Of a stretch of 37,078 bases of DNA, positions 31,801-37,005 are shown piece after piece (the stretch's first letter is position 1; each line of letters begins with the position of its first letter). The position numbers and the translations under genes were made by a program. This stretch comes from Apostichopus californicus (taxonomy: Eukaryota; Echinodermata; Holothuroidea; Aspidochirotida; Stichopodidae): NCBI GenBank assembly GCA_020650975.1, contig JAIPMN010000767.1:8904-45981 (forward strand). The letters run 5' to 3'. The notes beneath the pieces are model-generated. The model did not search any database, had not been told where the DNA came from, and was given only the letters and a program-made list of their open reading frames with translations.

Positions 31801-33338
31801 GTACTCAGTGTCTCAAGTCTTACAAAGTCAGGAATCTGGACATAGGTTTAGGTTGATTAGGGGCGATGGAGGGGGTGGGGAGGGTATGGAACTCCTTCCA
31901 GGAGTCATCAAAATGTTCAGTGGTATTAAACTGTTGCTGGTGGTGGCATCATGCCTACATGAAAATAATTGCTCTGAAAATTTATGGAGAGTGTCTTGTG
32001 CCTCCCCTACCCTCCTTCCACCCCTTCTGTGCTGGTGTCTGGGACCCTTAAATTGGGGTAATGGCAGAAGTCTATTGAGCTCTATACGTTGCCCCAACAA
32101 CCAGCAAAGCTGTAACTTCATGTTCTTAAATGAGCTTTTCATGTATCGCCAAATATGAGCGTGTAGCATACTGTTCTTAAACTTAGAATTATTACTGCTA
32201 CATTTCTTCTCAATACATGGTGGATCTTACTGAAAGCCTCGGGAAAAAAAAAAAAAAGTCAGTGAGTGAATCTTTTTGTTTATACTGGACAAAATGTATA
32301 CTTATCATTAGCTAGGGTGAAATGAGGACCATAAATTTTGCTTTTAAATTGCCAAAGTAAACTTTGAAATGCCGGCCAACTTACGGTAAAGTTCTGAGTA
32401 GTTCCCTTTTACTACATCTGGACCAGAAGTATTTATTGTATGTGGCTGTAACAACTGGTGCCATGATGGCGCCATCCACCAGGGAGCATTCATTTTGGTC
32501 GTTATCATGCTCCATACCAAGGCTAATAATTACAGAGAGAGAGAGAGAAAGGGAAAAAAGGAAATTATTCATTAAAATAAAAAATAAAAAATAAAATAAA
32601 AAGCTAATTAATAATGATGCAATTATTCATGATTAGATAAGATCATTGCATCACCTATTTGAGTACCAAAAAATTATAACAGTTAATTGTTATTATGATA
32701 TTCCAATGCAAATCACTCCACCCACCCCTCCTTCCTCAATTGTTGGCACTGGAGCAAGCAAATAATGTAATCAACCCTACCTACCCCCTACTGCATCAAT
32801 AGAATGCAGTGGAAATAAATGCTGAATGTTATGCTTCTTTTTAATCCTTACCTTTATCCCCACCCGTCTCCCCCACCTACATTTCCCCCAACTTGTTAGT
32901 TACTGGAGCCAAGACACAATGTACCGAACCATAAATCCCAAATGAAATACATTAACTAGAGGAACAGCAGAACTGTGGGGTTCCTCCTACAAATTTACCA
33001 TTTAAACATGGTTCCTATAGTATCTGTCCTTACTTTGGTTCTCCAATCTGCCTTCCCGTACCTCTAACGTACACAGCCCCCCCCCCCTTTACTAGGGTTA
33101 CATATTGCTTCTCATATATTCCACTGCTTTCTTCACAATTATCTTCACTGATGGACTGTCATACAGAATATTGTGACGCTCGACAAACGGGGAAAAAATG
33201 ATAAAAATGAACCAATTAAGATCTGCACTTACACATGGCCGGCTTCATGAGCCATTACGAAGGACGTCAGAAGACCTTCGTCACGATTCAGGGAGCAACT
33301 TCTGGTGATGGCGCACATACCCGTGACAGGTGCAAACC
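4582..33338 (-). CDS. ADAMTS2/3/14: ADAMTS2/3/14-like procollagen N-proteinase, 3' 15 exons (partial gene)
   Basis: Secreted, extracellular-matrix zinc metalloprotease; vertebrate ADAMTS2, 3 and 14 remove the N-propeptide of fibrillar procollagens, and that role is inferred here from homology. Fifteen GT-AG exons (2321 coding bases, all phases compatible) give 772 residues. Residue numbers start at the first complete codon. Catalytic domain 1-85 has H30, E31, H34 and H40 (HEAGHVLGMEHD) and Met-turn IMAP at 54-57. Then disintegrin-like (about 85-170), TSR1 (179-232), Cys-rich (233-338), spacer (to about 455), linker, TSR2 (499-555), TSR3 (566-630), TSR4 (634-685), six-Cys PLAC (693-723) and a 49-residue basic-to-acidic tail. 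Every TSR keeps the O-fucosylation signature CxxS/TCG. Four TSRs plus PLAC fit the ADAMTS2/3/14 group rather than ADAMTS6/10, 16/18 or 17/19. Signal peptide, prodomain and the N-terminal part of the catalytic domain lie beyond the window. Whether it descends from the single ancestor of ADAMTS2, 3 and 14 needs a tree. Confidence 0.95.
4836..6148. other. intron between exons n and o
   Basis: 1313 bases. 5750-6045 is a strongly pyrimidine-rich (+ strand) stretch including a C run near 5765; the ORFs there are composition artefacts. 6099-6118 is GA/A-rich. No transposon recognised. Confidence 0.6.
6149..6290 (-). CDS. ADAMTS2/3/14: ADAMTS exon n: TSR4
   Basis: Acceptor TTTTTTTGCAG, donor GTAAAT, 142 bases = 47 codons + 1. 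It encodes [16 protein letters not shown] and [10 protein letters not shown], the fourth and last TSR, with O-fucose motif CSATCG. Confidence 0.94.
6329..6689 (+). mobile_element. TTAA-flanked MITE, copy 1
   Basis: 361 bases between TTAA at 6325-6328 and TTAA at 6690-6693. The ends are inverted repeats, TTGAAGACTCG at the left and CGAGTCTTCAA at the right. No coding capacity. A second copy at 11695-12043 matches along its whole length (for example CAAAATGCAGACA, GATACCTTGTTATCTTTAGC, GTACACTGTGCTGTGGGTATT). TTAA target sites are typical of the piggyBac superfamily, so this is probably a non-autonomous piggyBac-type element; the termini were not matched to a known family. It sits in the intron between exons m and n, 38 bases from the exon n acceptor. 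Confidence 0.8.
6694..7752. other. rest of intron between exons m and n
   Basis: Unique-looking AT-rich intronic sequence; no gene or repeat recognised. Confidence 0.5.
7753..7987 (-). CDS. ADAMTS2/3/14: ADAMTS exon m: TSR3
   Basis: Acceptor TTGGTTCAG, donor GTATGT, 235 bases = 1 + 78 codons. It encodes [20 protein letters not shown]; the extra residue after CG (CG-x-x-G-T) mirrors the CGRTGMQ form of ADAMTS2 TSR3. It ends with [10 protein letters not shown] and the Trp-rich start of TSR4 (WKTGKWGE). Confidence 0.94.
7988..8572. other. intron between exons l and m
   Basis: 585 bases of AT-rich intron; nothing recognised beyond splice sites. Confidence 0.6.
8573..8720 (-). CDS. ADAMTS2/3/14: ADAMTS exon l: TSR2
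   Basis: Acceptor ATGATGCAG, donor GTAAGT, 148 bases = 2 + 48 codons + 2. It encodes [17 protein letters not shown], close to the CRRR-LDH-x-VH segment of ADAMTS2 TSR2, and ends [17 protein letters not shown] is a potential N-glycosylation site. The last codons and donor lie in a C7 run. Confidence 0.93.
8883..9265 (+). mobile_element. tRNA-derived SINE family 2, copy with tRNA head
   Basis: Begins with a tRNA-like head having A box TGGTCAAGTGG (8890-8900) and B box GGTTCGAGCCC (8934-8944), the two parts of an RNA polymerase III promoter. The body carries CCTTGGGCAAGGCACTTAA and TTCACCCAGGTGTATAAATG, then GAGGTAACTTGT and ACCAATGACCAGGG, which are shared with the truncated copy at 36806-37005. 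The tail is lost or degenerate; the right end is approximate. The 129-codon ORF across it is not a gene. Confidence 0.82.
9266..9851. other. rest of intron between exons k and l
   Basis: No gene recognised. AATAACTTGTTACCAATGACC near 9687-9707 recalls the SINE family 2 body and may be a small relic. Confidence 0.45.
9852..10089 (-). CDS. ADAMTS2/3/14: ADAMTS exon k: spacer end, linker, start of TSR2
   Basis: Acceptor TTACTTTCAG; the end is set at GTTGGT because only that donor joins CGG to GIS in frame with the next exon. 238 bases = 79 codons + 1. It encodes [11 protein letters not shown] (last spacer strand), then an acidic, Pro/Thr-rich linker (about residues 460-495) containing two tandem copies of an octapeptide ([16 protein letters not shown]), then [16 protein letters not shown], the start of TSR2 with an O-fucose site. 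Confidence 0.9.
9967..10014 (-). repeat. in-frame 24-bp coding tandem duplication
   Basis: Two adjacent 24-base units (9967-9990 and 9991-10014) differing at 3 positions by eye, within exon k. They encode two octapeptides (SSN-V/E-PV pattern) in the linker between spacer and TSR2. Frame is kept, so the duplication only lengthens the linker. Confidence 0.9.
10090..10796. other. intron between exons j and k
   Basis: 707 bases. A loosely repeated unit (GTAAAGTTATTGCTCTGTGAG / ATAATTTTGGTCAGCTTTGTGAG and ACCTAATATGGAC / ACCTAACATGTAC) suggests an old tandem repeat with a period near 120 at 10090-10440. No gene. Confidence 0.5.
10797..10957 (-). CDS. ADAMTS2/3/14: ADAMTS exon j: spacer domain
   Basis: Acceptor TTATTTGTAG, donor GTGAGT, 161 bases = 2 + 53 codons. 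It encodes [33 protein letters not shown] and LQLR, which align with AVKNLETGKFILN, the Y-R-x-x-DGRETL segment and MGPL of the ADAMTS2 spacer as I recall it. Confidence 0.92.
10958..11406. other. intron between exons i and j
   Basis: 449 bases, AT-rich with one G-rich patch near 11312-11337; nothing else recognised. Confidence 0.5.
11407..11487 (-). CDS. ADAMTS2/3/14: ADAMTS exon i: start of spacer domain
   Basis: Acceptor TTTTTTCCATAG, donor GTAAAT, 81 bases = 2 + 26 codons + 1. It encodes [19 protein letters not shown], the beta-strand start of the ADAMTS spacer (IPAGA-type motif). A 6.47-kb intron, the longest here, separates it from the previous exon. Confidence 0.92.
11695..12043 (+). 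mobile_element. TTAA-flanked MITE, copy 2
   Basis: 349 bases between TTAA at 11691-11694 and TTAA at 12044-12047, with TGAAGACTCG at the left and CGAGTCTTCA at the right. Same orientation as copy 1 and similar throughout, with small indels. In the 6.47-kb intron between exons h and i. Confidence 0.8.
12048..14600. other. long intron, no gene
   Basis: AT-rich intronic DNA. Contains a short direct repeat of CATCTCGATGCAAA (near 12415 and 12432) and a G-rich stretch at 13236-13276. The ORFs of 66-78 codons show no protein-like features. Confidence 0.5.
14605..15310 (+). repeat. old diverged direct duplication in long intron
   Basis: Blocks recur about 420-500 bases apart: AAAGTTTGTTAAATAGG near 14613 and AAAGTTTGTTAATAGG near 15113; AGAATGTAACAAATTTAAA near 14811 and 15230, each followed by TTGGTTYGGCTGAC. 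Probably two old repeat copies; no coding content. Confidence 0.5.
15311..17957. other. remainder of long intron
   Basis: No exon or transposon recognised. Includes a perfect 18-bp palindrome at 16526-16543, a trinucleotide (TAG/TGG) patch near 16640-16685, and a moderately GC-rich stretch at 16800-17000 rich in GTGACTC that may be an old repeat. Confidence 0.5.
17958..18084 (-). CDS. ADAMTS2/3/14: ADAMTS exon h: end of Cys-rich domain
   Basis: Acceptor TTTTTGCAG, donor GTGAGT, 127 bases = 42 codons + 1. It encodes [10 protein letters not shown] and then [12 protein letters not shown]. Most ADAMTS proteins have CGVCGGDN at this point; here GGD is replaced by PSN, and NMT creates a potential N-glycosylation site. 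The exon ends in a Lys-rich stretch leading to the spacer. Confidence 0.9.
18588..18838 (-). mobile_element. tRNA-derived SINE family 1, copy B (full length)
   Basis: Best copy of this family. On the minus strand it starts GGCGGAGTGTATAGCC; A box TAGCCTAGTGG at 18817-18827, B box GGTTCGATTCC at 18773-18783, body through GACCTTAAATGG and GGCTTCGGTCAGCTTGCGAG, tail of ATAC repeats at 18588-18612. A 7-bp target-site duplication GTCACAT flanks it (18581-18587 and 18839-18845). In the intron between exons g and h, same orientation as the gene. Confidence 0.9.
18846..20030. other. intron between exons g and h, middle part
   Basis: AT-rich intron with a C run near 19367-19377 and GA-rich 19842-19858; no gene recognised. 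Confidence 0.5.
20031..20390 (+). repeat. degenerate tandem repeat, period about 145
   Basis: GATGTACTTCTTGTGTTAAC...TTTTCAGACT near 20049-20090 recurs as GATGTACTTTTTGAGTTATC...TTTTCAGACT near 20193-20235; a third, weaker partial copy begins near 20310 (ATCCACATACCTACAACTATG). Looks like an interspersed tandem-type repeat; non-coding. Confidence 0.55.
20425..20558 (-). CDS. ADAMTS2/3/14: ADAMTS exon g: Cys-rich domain, middle
   Basis: The frame from the previous exon fixes the acceptor at TCTCAAAAG; a second AG 14 bases further in would be out of frame. Donor GTATGT. 134 bases = 2 + 44 codons. It contains CQLTC, VIDGTPC and [10 protein letters not shown], the conserved V-x-DGT-x-C...C-x-x-G-x-C core of ADAMTS cysteine-rich domains. 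Confidence 0.9.
20559..21989. other. intron between exons f and g
   Basis: 1431 bases. Two similar blocks (ATTTTTGAAAATTGGTACCAGCC near 20837 and ATTTTTGTAAATTGGTACCACCC near 21016) suggest an old duplication. 21640-21735 is a short-period repeat of ATGAACATT(G/T)AAT. No gene. Confidence 0.55.
21640..21735 (+). repeat. minisatellite of ATGAACATTGAAT-type units
   Basis: About seven imperfect units of 10-14 bases built on GAACATT. Confidence 0.75.
21990..22162 (-). CDS. ADAMTS2/3/14: ADAMTS exon f: TSR1 end and start of Cys-rich domain
   Basis: Acceptor ATTCAACTAG after a long pyrimidine tract, donor GTAAGG, 173 bases = 1 + 57 codons + 1. It encodes NGGRYCEG and YKLCNSKQC (end of TSR1), a basic linker, QCRD, then THTWLPF, matching the HHWLP region of the ADAMTS2 group. 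A reverse-oriented SINE fragment lies about 40 bases upstream of this acceptor. Confidence 0.92.
22203..22318 (+). mobile_element. SINE family 1, copy C (5'-truncated)
   Basis: Plus-strand copy holding only the 3' body (GACTTCGGTCAGCTTGCAG, CCTGCTTGCAGGAGG) and a tail of ACATAC repeats. It begins about 40 bases upstream of the exon f acceptor, antisense to the gene. Confidence 0.85.
22319..24823. other. intron between exons e and f, main part
   Basis: No gene recognised. 22440-22472 is a strong G-run stretch (+ strand) able to form a G-quadruplex on the template strand; a second G-rich stretch lies at 23377-23407. Other sequence is AT-rich. Confidence 0.5.
24824..24940. repeat. inverted repeat with hammerhead-like arms
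   Basis: Left arm 24838-24874 (GGGCCTGACGTTTCG, then CCTAGCAGGATCTTCTTCAG) is the near-perfect reverse complement of right arm 24893-24926; weaker symmetry extends outward through GTGTAAAACTAA and TTTTACTTTTACGC. The right arm lacks 3 bases and has one substitution relative to the left. Read on the minus strand, 24839-24878 fits the order of a type I hammerhead ribozyme (see the following entry). Confidence 0.85.
24839..24878 (-). ncRNA. hammerhead-ribozyme-like motif, possible Penelope-type element relic
   Basis: Minus strand order: GCCT, CTGAAGA, one extra A, GATCC-TGCTA-GGGTC stem-loop, GAAA, CG, TC, AGGC. GCCT pairs with AGGC (stem I); CTGANGA and GAAA are the hammerhead core sequences; stem III would be minimal. 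Penelope-like retroelements are known to carry short-stem-III hammerheads in their terminal repeats. The extra A before stem II is non-canonical, so this may be degenerate or coincidental. Confidence 0.4.
25099..25317 (-). mobile_element. SINE family 1, copy D
   Basis: Minus-oriented body (CTGACTTCGGTCAGCTTGCAG; GACAATTCATAATCATGGATG) with tail at 25099-25122 (TATGTATGTTTGTATG) and remnants of the head (GGTCCCGAATTCGAGTCACTCC, a B-box-like GAATTCGAGTC). Lies about 140 bases beyond the donor of exon e. Confidence 0.82.
25459..25595 (-). CDS. ADAMTS2/3/14: ADAMTS exon e: disintegrin end and TSR1
   Basis: Acceptor TTCTTTCCAG, donor GTGAGT, 137 bases = 45 codons + 2. It begins WCIQGRC (end of the disintegrin-like domain), then the central TSR with [10 protein letters not shown], a triple-Trp C-mannosylation pattern, and CTYSCG, an O-fucosylation site. 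It ends in KCDNP, the usual ADAMTS TSR1 motif. Confidence 0.93.
25596..26585. other. intron between exons d and e, left part
   Basis: AT-rich intron leading to a 20-base G run at 26586-26605; nothing else recognised. Confidence 0.5.
26606..26765. other. assembly gap (160 N) between G20 and C18
   Basis: Undetermined bases flanked by 20 G on the left and 18 C on the right. Gap length is probably nominal. It lies in the intron between exons d and e, so no coding sequence is broken as far as can be seen. Confidence 0.98.
26784..26840. repeat. 10-bp-arm inverted repeat beside the gap
   Basis: GGCTACAACA (26784-26793) is repeated inverted as TGTTGTAGCC (26831-26840), with a 37-base loop. Confidence 0.8.
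27129..27248 (-). CDS. ADAMTS2/3/14: ADAMTS exon d: second half of disintegrin-like domain
   Basis: Acceptor CGCTTCACAG, donor GTAAGC, exactly 40 codons in phase 0 at both ends. It contains PCRNLWC and [18 protein letters not shown], the hallmark LWC and P-x-DG-x-x-C motifs of ADAMTS disintegrin-like domains; KKGPPLDG matches the ADAMTS2/3/14 form. Being symmetrical (0-0), it could be skipped without a frameshift. Confidence 0.93.
27249..29484. other. intron between exons c and d, main part
   Basis: 27485-27670 holds short imperfect repeats (GTAAATGAGGGGG; TTTAGGACGTAT-like units of about 20 bases). 28827-28863 is an (AAT)n microsatellite and 29027-29040 an A run. No gene recognised. Confidence 0.55.
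28827..28863 (+). repeat. (AAT)n microsatellite
   Basis: About eleven AAT units with one GTA interruption. Confidence 0.9.
29490..29690 (-). mobile_element. SINE family 1, copy E, next to exon c donor
   Basis: Same body as copies A and D (CTGACTTCGGTCAGCTTGCAGG; CCTGCTTGCAGGAGGATC) with B-box-like GAATTCGAGTC near 29667-29677. The head-side end merges with GGACC-T6-GGTCC (29677-29692), about 25 bases from the exon c splice donor. Same orientation as the gene. Confidence 0.82.
29716..29842 (-). CDS. ADAMTS2/3/14: ADAMTS exon c: start of disintegrin-like domain
   Basis: Acceptor TCCCACCAG, donor GTGAGT, 127 bases = 1 + 42 codons, ending in phase 0. It encodes NCLWDTP followed by [15 protein letters not shown], close to the corresponding ADAMTS2/3/14 stretch (LPG-x-x-YSMNEQCRFDFG as I recall it). 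A potential N-glycosylation site NDT lies near residue 92. A SINE ends about 25 bases into the downstream intron. Confidence 0.93.
30000..30210 (+). repeat. degenerate tandem repeat of TGTACAAAA-type units
   Basis: Repeated ACATGTACAAAACT, AAAATTTGTAC and AGATGTAC blocks; the partly palindromic unit (TTTTGTACA/TGTACAAAA) gives dense hairpin potential. Period irregular. Confidence 0.6.
30397..30437 (-). ncRNA. second hammerhead-like motif
   Basis: Minus strand: GCTT, CTGAAGA, A, GATCC-TGAGCTA-GGATT, GAAA, TG, TC, AGGC. It keeps the CTGANGA and GAAA core spacing, and GCTT pairs with AGGC with one wobble. Its copy-to-copy differences from 24839-24878 fall mainly in loop and stem positions. No second inverted arm was seen next to it. 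Confidence 0.35.
32385..32522 (-). CDS. ADAMTS2/3/14: ADAMTS exon b: third Zn ligand and Met-turn
   Basis: Starts after a (CT)n-rich acceptor ending ATTATTAG and ends TTACC before donor GTAAGT. Its first base completes Val, then LGMEHD supplies the third zinc His and the ADAMTS-type Asp. IMAP is the Met-turn beneath the zinc site, and FWSRCS closes the domain as in ADAMTS2/3/14. Length 138 = 1 + 45 codons + 2. Confidence 0.93.
32523..33232. other. intron between exons a and b
   Basis: 710 bases. Contains (GA)n at 32533-32549, which on the gene strand is the pyrimidine tract of the exon b acceptor, A/T-rich 32575-32603, and a C run near 33079-33087. Confidence 0.7.
33233..33338 (-). CDS. ADAMTS2/3/14: ADAMTS exon a: zinc-binding helix of catalytic domain
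   Basis: First exon of the gene visible here. On the minus strand an acceptor ending GATAG precedes two bases completing a Gly codon, followed by FAPVTGMC. The exon ends CATGT before donor GTAAGT. It encodes the substrate-cleft strand and the helix with HEAGH (catalytic Glu plus two Zn ligands). The 106 bases are 2 + 34 codons + 2, so it ends inside the Val of HEAGHV, and the next exon completes the zinc site. It must be preceded by an exon ending in phase 1. Confidence 0.92.
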
Positions 33339-35559
33339 CTATCAAGAGAATCACACGGTAATTAAACCGGATTTATGGCTACTGAGCCATCAATCTCAGC
33401 TACTTATCAAAGTAGTCGTTACCAGTTCATCACCTAGATATGATCCTCGTAATGTTATCCGATATTATAGCTTAAAATCAATCCAGTCGAGGTGGGTGGG
33501 TGGGGGAGGGGGGGGGGACTAACGAGAACCCGACATAATTTTCAGCGCTTGTCAGGTTCAACCTGCATGCTTCGAGTTCTTAACTGGATATTGATTACAG
33601 ACCAGATTTAACGGAATTTCATCGAGGGTAATATTTCTTATGATGTAACTAGGGAATTATAAATTAAACCTTCAGATACCAGACCGATTACCCTACAATT
33701 TAACGAAGCATACCATTTTACCAAACTTACCAAACAGCGTAACTCAGAAATGATCAAAGATCACCCAACTGTTTTAAGTAAAAAAATCACAAATTTGTTT
33801 GATTGCAGAACCAACTGACAGCCAATTCCATACCTGATGTGATAACACATTGGGGTCTGCAGCAGCACCCCATAGGGTCCCAGGGGGAAGACTCCCAGTA
33901 AACGTGGGGGGGAAAGGCAGATAAGAGATTCGGGGGGGCCTATCTTCTCTTTCTCTCTTTCAATATTAAAAAATATTATTTTGTGTGGCAGTTTTGAAGA
34001 CTATGAATTTTGTCTCATATTATTAAGTACTAAGGTTCCTGTGTACAAAGCTGCTATACATCTTTTCCATTTGTATAGCAATGTGCTTGTACTGTGTAGC
34101 ATTTTGCAATGCAATACTGGATAAAGTATTCCCTGCCAAGTAAATGTAATTGAGTAAAAGTAATCAAACAAAATTTGATTCACTCCTCAATATTCTGTCC
34201 GCTGGACACTTTTATATAGTGCCATGATGAAACGAATGTATTAAGCAAATTTTGAAAAATTTTCAACTTTTGGAGTTAATTTGTTACAGGATTTTGCTTT
34301 CATTTCTTACATAACATAACTAGCCTTGAACTATTTATCAATTCCAACTCAAGAACCTGCTTTAAAATCAGAGAGAGAAAAAAAATGAACTAGAACTACT
34401 TTAATTTTCCCATTGGGTTTTATCAGTTATCCATTGATGATTTATCTTATTTTACCTTCATTCTCTTTATTAACAGTTAAAGTTTCTTTTGCTAGAAATA
34501 CAGCAAATGAAAAAGTCATTTTTACTATAAAGAAGCAAATATTGGGCCTTTAACAATTTTGCAGTGAATTAAAAGTTTTTGCTCCAATAACATGGAGCAA
34601 TGTTGCTAGACCTCTCGGATGCCTGTAGTCTTGTCGAAGGGCCACATTAATAGCTGCAAACGGATCAATTCGATAGCAGGGCCGTTACTTAAAGGGATAT
34701 TTAAGTGCCTGAAGTTGACTGCTTGACAAAAATAGTCGGAGATTTTCTGCATCTTTGGCTCATTACCACATTCTACCCACCACGGTGCAGATAATACATT
34801 TGTCAAAGTTTGGTTATATTTTGTTTTTGCATCTGGCAACAGCAGAGAAAATGATTTCATCACAGCCATTCAGCTAAGTTATTTTTCTTTATAATATTTT
34901 AACTCACTTTATTCAGAGGAAATTAATATTTGTACAAAAAAAAAGAAAAAAATTGGAAATTCTTACTATACAGTGACATTGACAGCCAGCTAAGCAAACA
35001 TTCGCAGTGTATCACATTTGAAGGATAAATCAACAGGAAGATTATAATGGAAAGATTTAAAGTGTTTGAATCACACACCAGCTATGATGACATCATAGAC
35101 CACCTACTGTGACGCACTCCCTGGAAGAATCTGGCAGTTCGACGGATTACATTCAGTTTTAACGTTATCTTGAGAGTTAGGAACAAGATATTGAGATGGG
35201 ATATTCAACTACTGTAAAGTTCTGTGTAGAAAATTTTTCTCTTTGTTAGATATTAAAGTGTAACATTGTCTGATACCACAACATATCCCTATCCGGTAAT
35301 GTCATGCACTATACCGTCGACTTGATTTGCTTCTGGATGGAAACATTTACACAGTTTTCTATAATAGGTGGGATTTGGTATTAAGAAACTGAAAATTTAA
35401 ACATAAAACAGCTACTATCTTCAATTGTAATAATGAAAATCATACTAGTCTTCAACAAAGTCTTTTGATGTAAATGAAGTTCTGGCAAATTGTCATTGAA
35501 TTTTCTTTTCCTTTTATTATTTTTGAAAATGTTTGCCTATTGGTAGGCAATTGACCACA
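33339..35559. other. upstream intron sequence of the ADAMTS gene
   Basis: I searched by eye for the preceding catalytic exon (an HD-x-x-x-x-TR-type strand ending in phase 1) and found none. G runs occur near 33503-33517 and 33906-33941. A patch near 33860-33895 (GCACCCCATAGGGTCCCAGG) weakly recalls the body of SINE family 2. An 87-codon minus ORF at 34606-34869 has no recognised domain. Confidence 0.5.
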
Positions 35560-36805
35560 TTTGTGTAGCAAATTTCCCCAGATTTTGTAGCAATTTACCA
35601 TATACAATACTGTGTAGCAATTTGCCTAGTCTGTGTGGCAATTTACCATATACAATACATGTAGCAATTTGCCCAGTTTATGTGGCAATTTACCATATAT
35701 ACAATACCGTGTAGCAATTTGCCCAAGTTTTTGTAGCAATTTACCATATACAATACTGTGCACAGCAATTTGCCCAAGTTTGTGTAGCAATTTACCATAT
35801 ATACAATACTGTGTAGCAATTTGCCCAGTCTGTGTGGCAATTTACCATATACAATACATGTAGCAATTTGCCCAGTTTATGTGGCAATTTACCATATATA
35901 CAATACCGTGTAGCAATTTGCCCAAGTTTGTGTAGCAATTTACCATATACAATACTGTGCACAGCAATTTGCCCAAGTTTGTGTAGCAATTTACCATATA
36001 TACAATACTGTGTAGCAATTTGCCCAATCTGTGTGGCAATTTACCATATACTGTGTAGCACTTTGTCCAGTTTGTGTGGCAATTTACCATATACAATACT
36101 GTGCAGCAATTTGCCCAGTCTTGTGTGGAAATCTACCATATACAATACTGTGTACCAATTTGCCCAAGTTTGTGTAGCAATTTACCATATACAATACTGT
36201 GTAGCAAGTTACCTAGTTTGTGTAGCAATTTGCCATATGCAATACCGTGTAGCAATTTGCCCAAGTTTGTGTAGCAATTTACCATATACAATACTGTGCA
36301 CAGCAATTTGCCCAAGTTTGTGTAGCAATTTACCATATATACAATACTGTGTAGCAATTTGCCCAATCTGTGTGGCAATTTACCATATACTGTGTAGCAC
36401 TTTGTCCAGTTTGTGTGGCAATTTACCATATACAATACTGTGCAGCAATTTGCCCAGTCTTGTGTGGCAATCTACCATATACAATACTGTGTACCAATTT
36501 GCCCAAGTTTGTGTAGCAATTTACCATATACAATACTGTGTAGCAAGTTACCTAGTTTGTGTAGCAATTTGCCATATGCAATACTGTTTAGCAATTTGCC
36601 CAGTTTTTGTAGCAATTTACCATATAAAATACTGTGTAGCAATTTGCCCAGCTTGTGTGGCAGTTACCATGTACAATACTGTGTAGCAATTTGCCATATA
36701 CAATACCCTGTAGCAATTTGCCATATACGATACTGTGTTGCAATTTGCCATACAAGACTGTGTAGCAATTTGCCCAGTTTGTGTGGTAATTTACCACATT
36801 TTCTC
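35560..36805 (+). repeat. satellite array of about 48-bp dimeric units with higher-order structure
   Basis: Each unit joins a half of the type TGTAGCAATTTGCCCAGTT and a half of the type TGTGTGGCAATTTACC followed by ATATACAATAC; the halves share GCAATTT(G/A)CC, so the unit is itself an old dimer. The marker CTGTGTGGCA recurs at about 35631, 35830 and 36029 (199 bases apart) and at 36368 (339), showing two classes of segmental duplication. The 284-codon + frame and the long minus frames are by-products of a repeat lacking stops. Confidence 0.95.
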
Positions 36806-37005
36806 TCTCCACCCAGGGGTTAAATGGGTACCTGTGAGGTAACTTGTCATTGGGCGCAGTATATAACTGCTGCAGACTGGAGGGATTGTCTCTGGGACAG
36901 GTTATTACTGACCAGGGGTAATATAATGTCTGTAAAGCGCTTTGAGACCTATCGCTGGTATAAAGCGCTATATAAAAATCAAATATGATTATTATTATTA
37001 TATAC
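36806..37005 (+). mobile_element. SINE family 2, 5'-truncated copy inside the satellite
   Basis: Begins near CCACCCAGGGGTTAAATGGG and shares GGTACCTGTGAGGTAACTTGT and TTACTGACCAGGGGTAAT with the copy at 8883. It ends GTAAAGCGCTTTGAGACC, TATAAAGCGCTATATAAA and an (ATT)n tail. The tRNA head is missing. Satellite units resume on the right (about 37005-37078), so it inserted into the array. Confidence 0.85.

Larger units (their letters stand above)
29843..32384. other. intron between exons b and c
   Basis: 30000-30210 is a degenerate repeat rich in ACAAAATTTGTAC and ACATGTACAAAACT. 30397-30437 is a hammerhead-like arm. 31220-31260 and 31445-31465 are C-rich. The overlapping ORFs of 113-116 codons at 31808-32169 are opposite-strand shadows with no recognised domain. 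No gene. Confidence 0.55.

Noticed and set aside
31808..32169. Overlapping ORFs of 113-116 codons on both strands
   Set aside because: Shadow frames in the intron between exons b and c; no recognisable domain and no splice context.
34606..34869. 87-codon minus ORF upstream of the first visible ADAMTS exon
   Set aside because: Considered as the missing catalytic exon, but it has none of the expected ADAMTS motifs and does not fit the phase; unknown repeat relic or chance at best.
35832..36686. 284-codon + strand ORF, the longest in the window
   Set aside because: It is the translation of the 48-bp satellite; both strands are open in several frames because the repeat unit lacks stops. No codon bias, start context or domain supports a protein.
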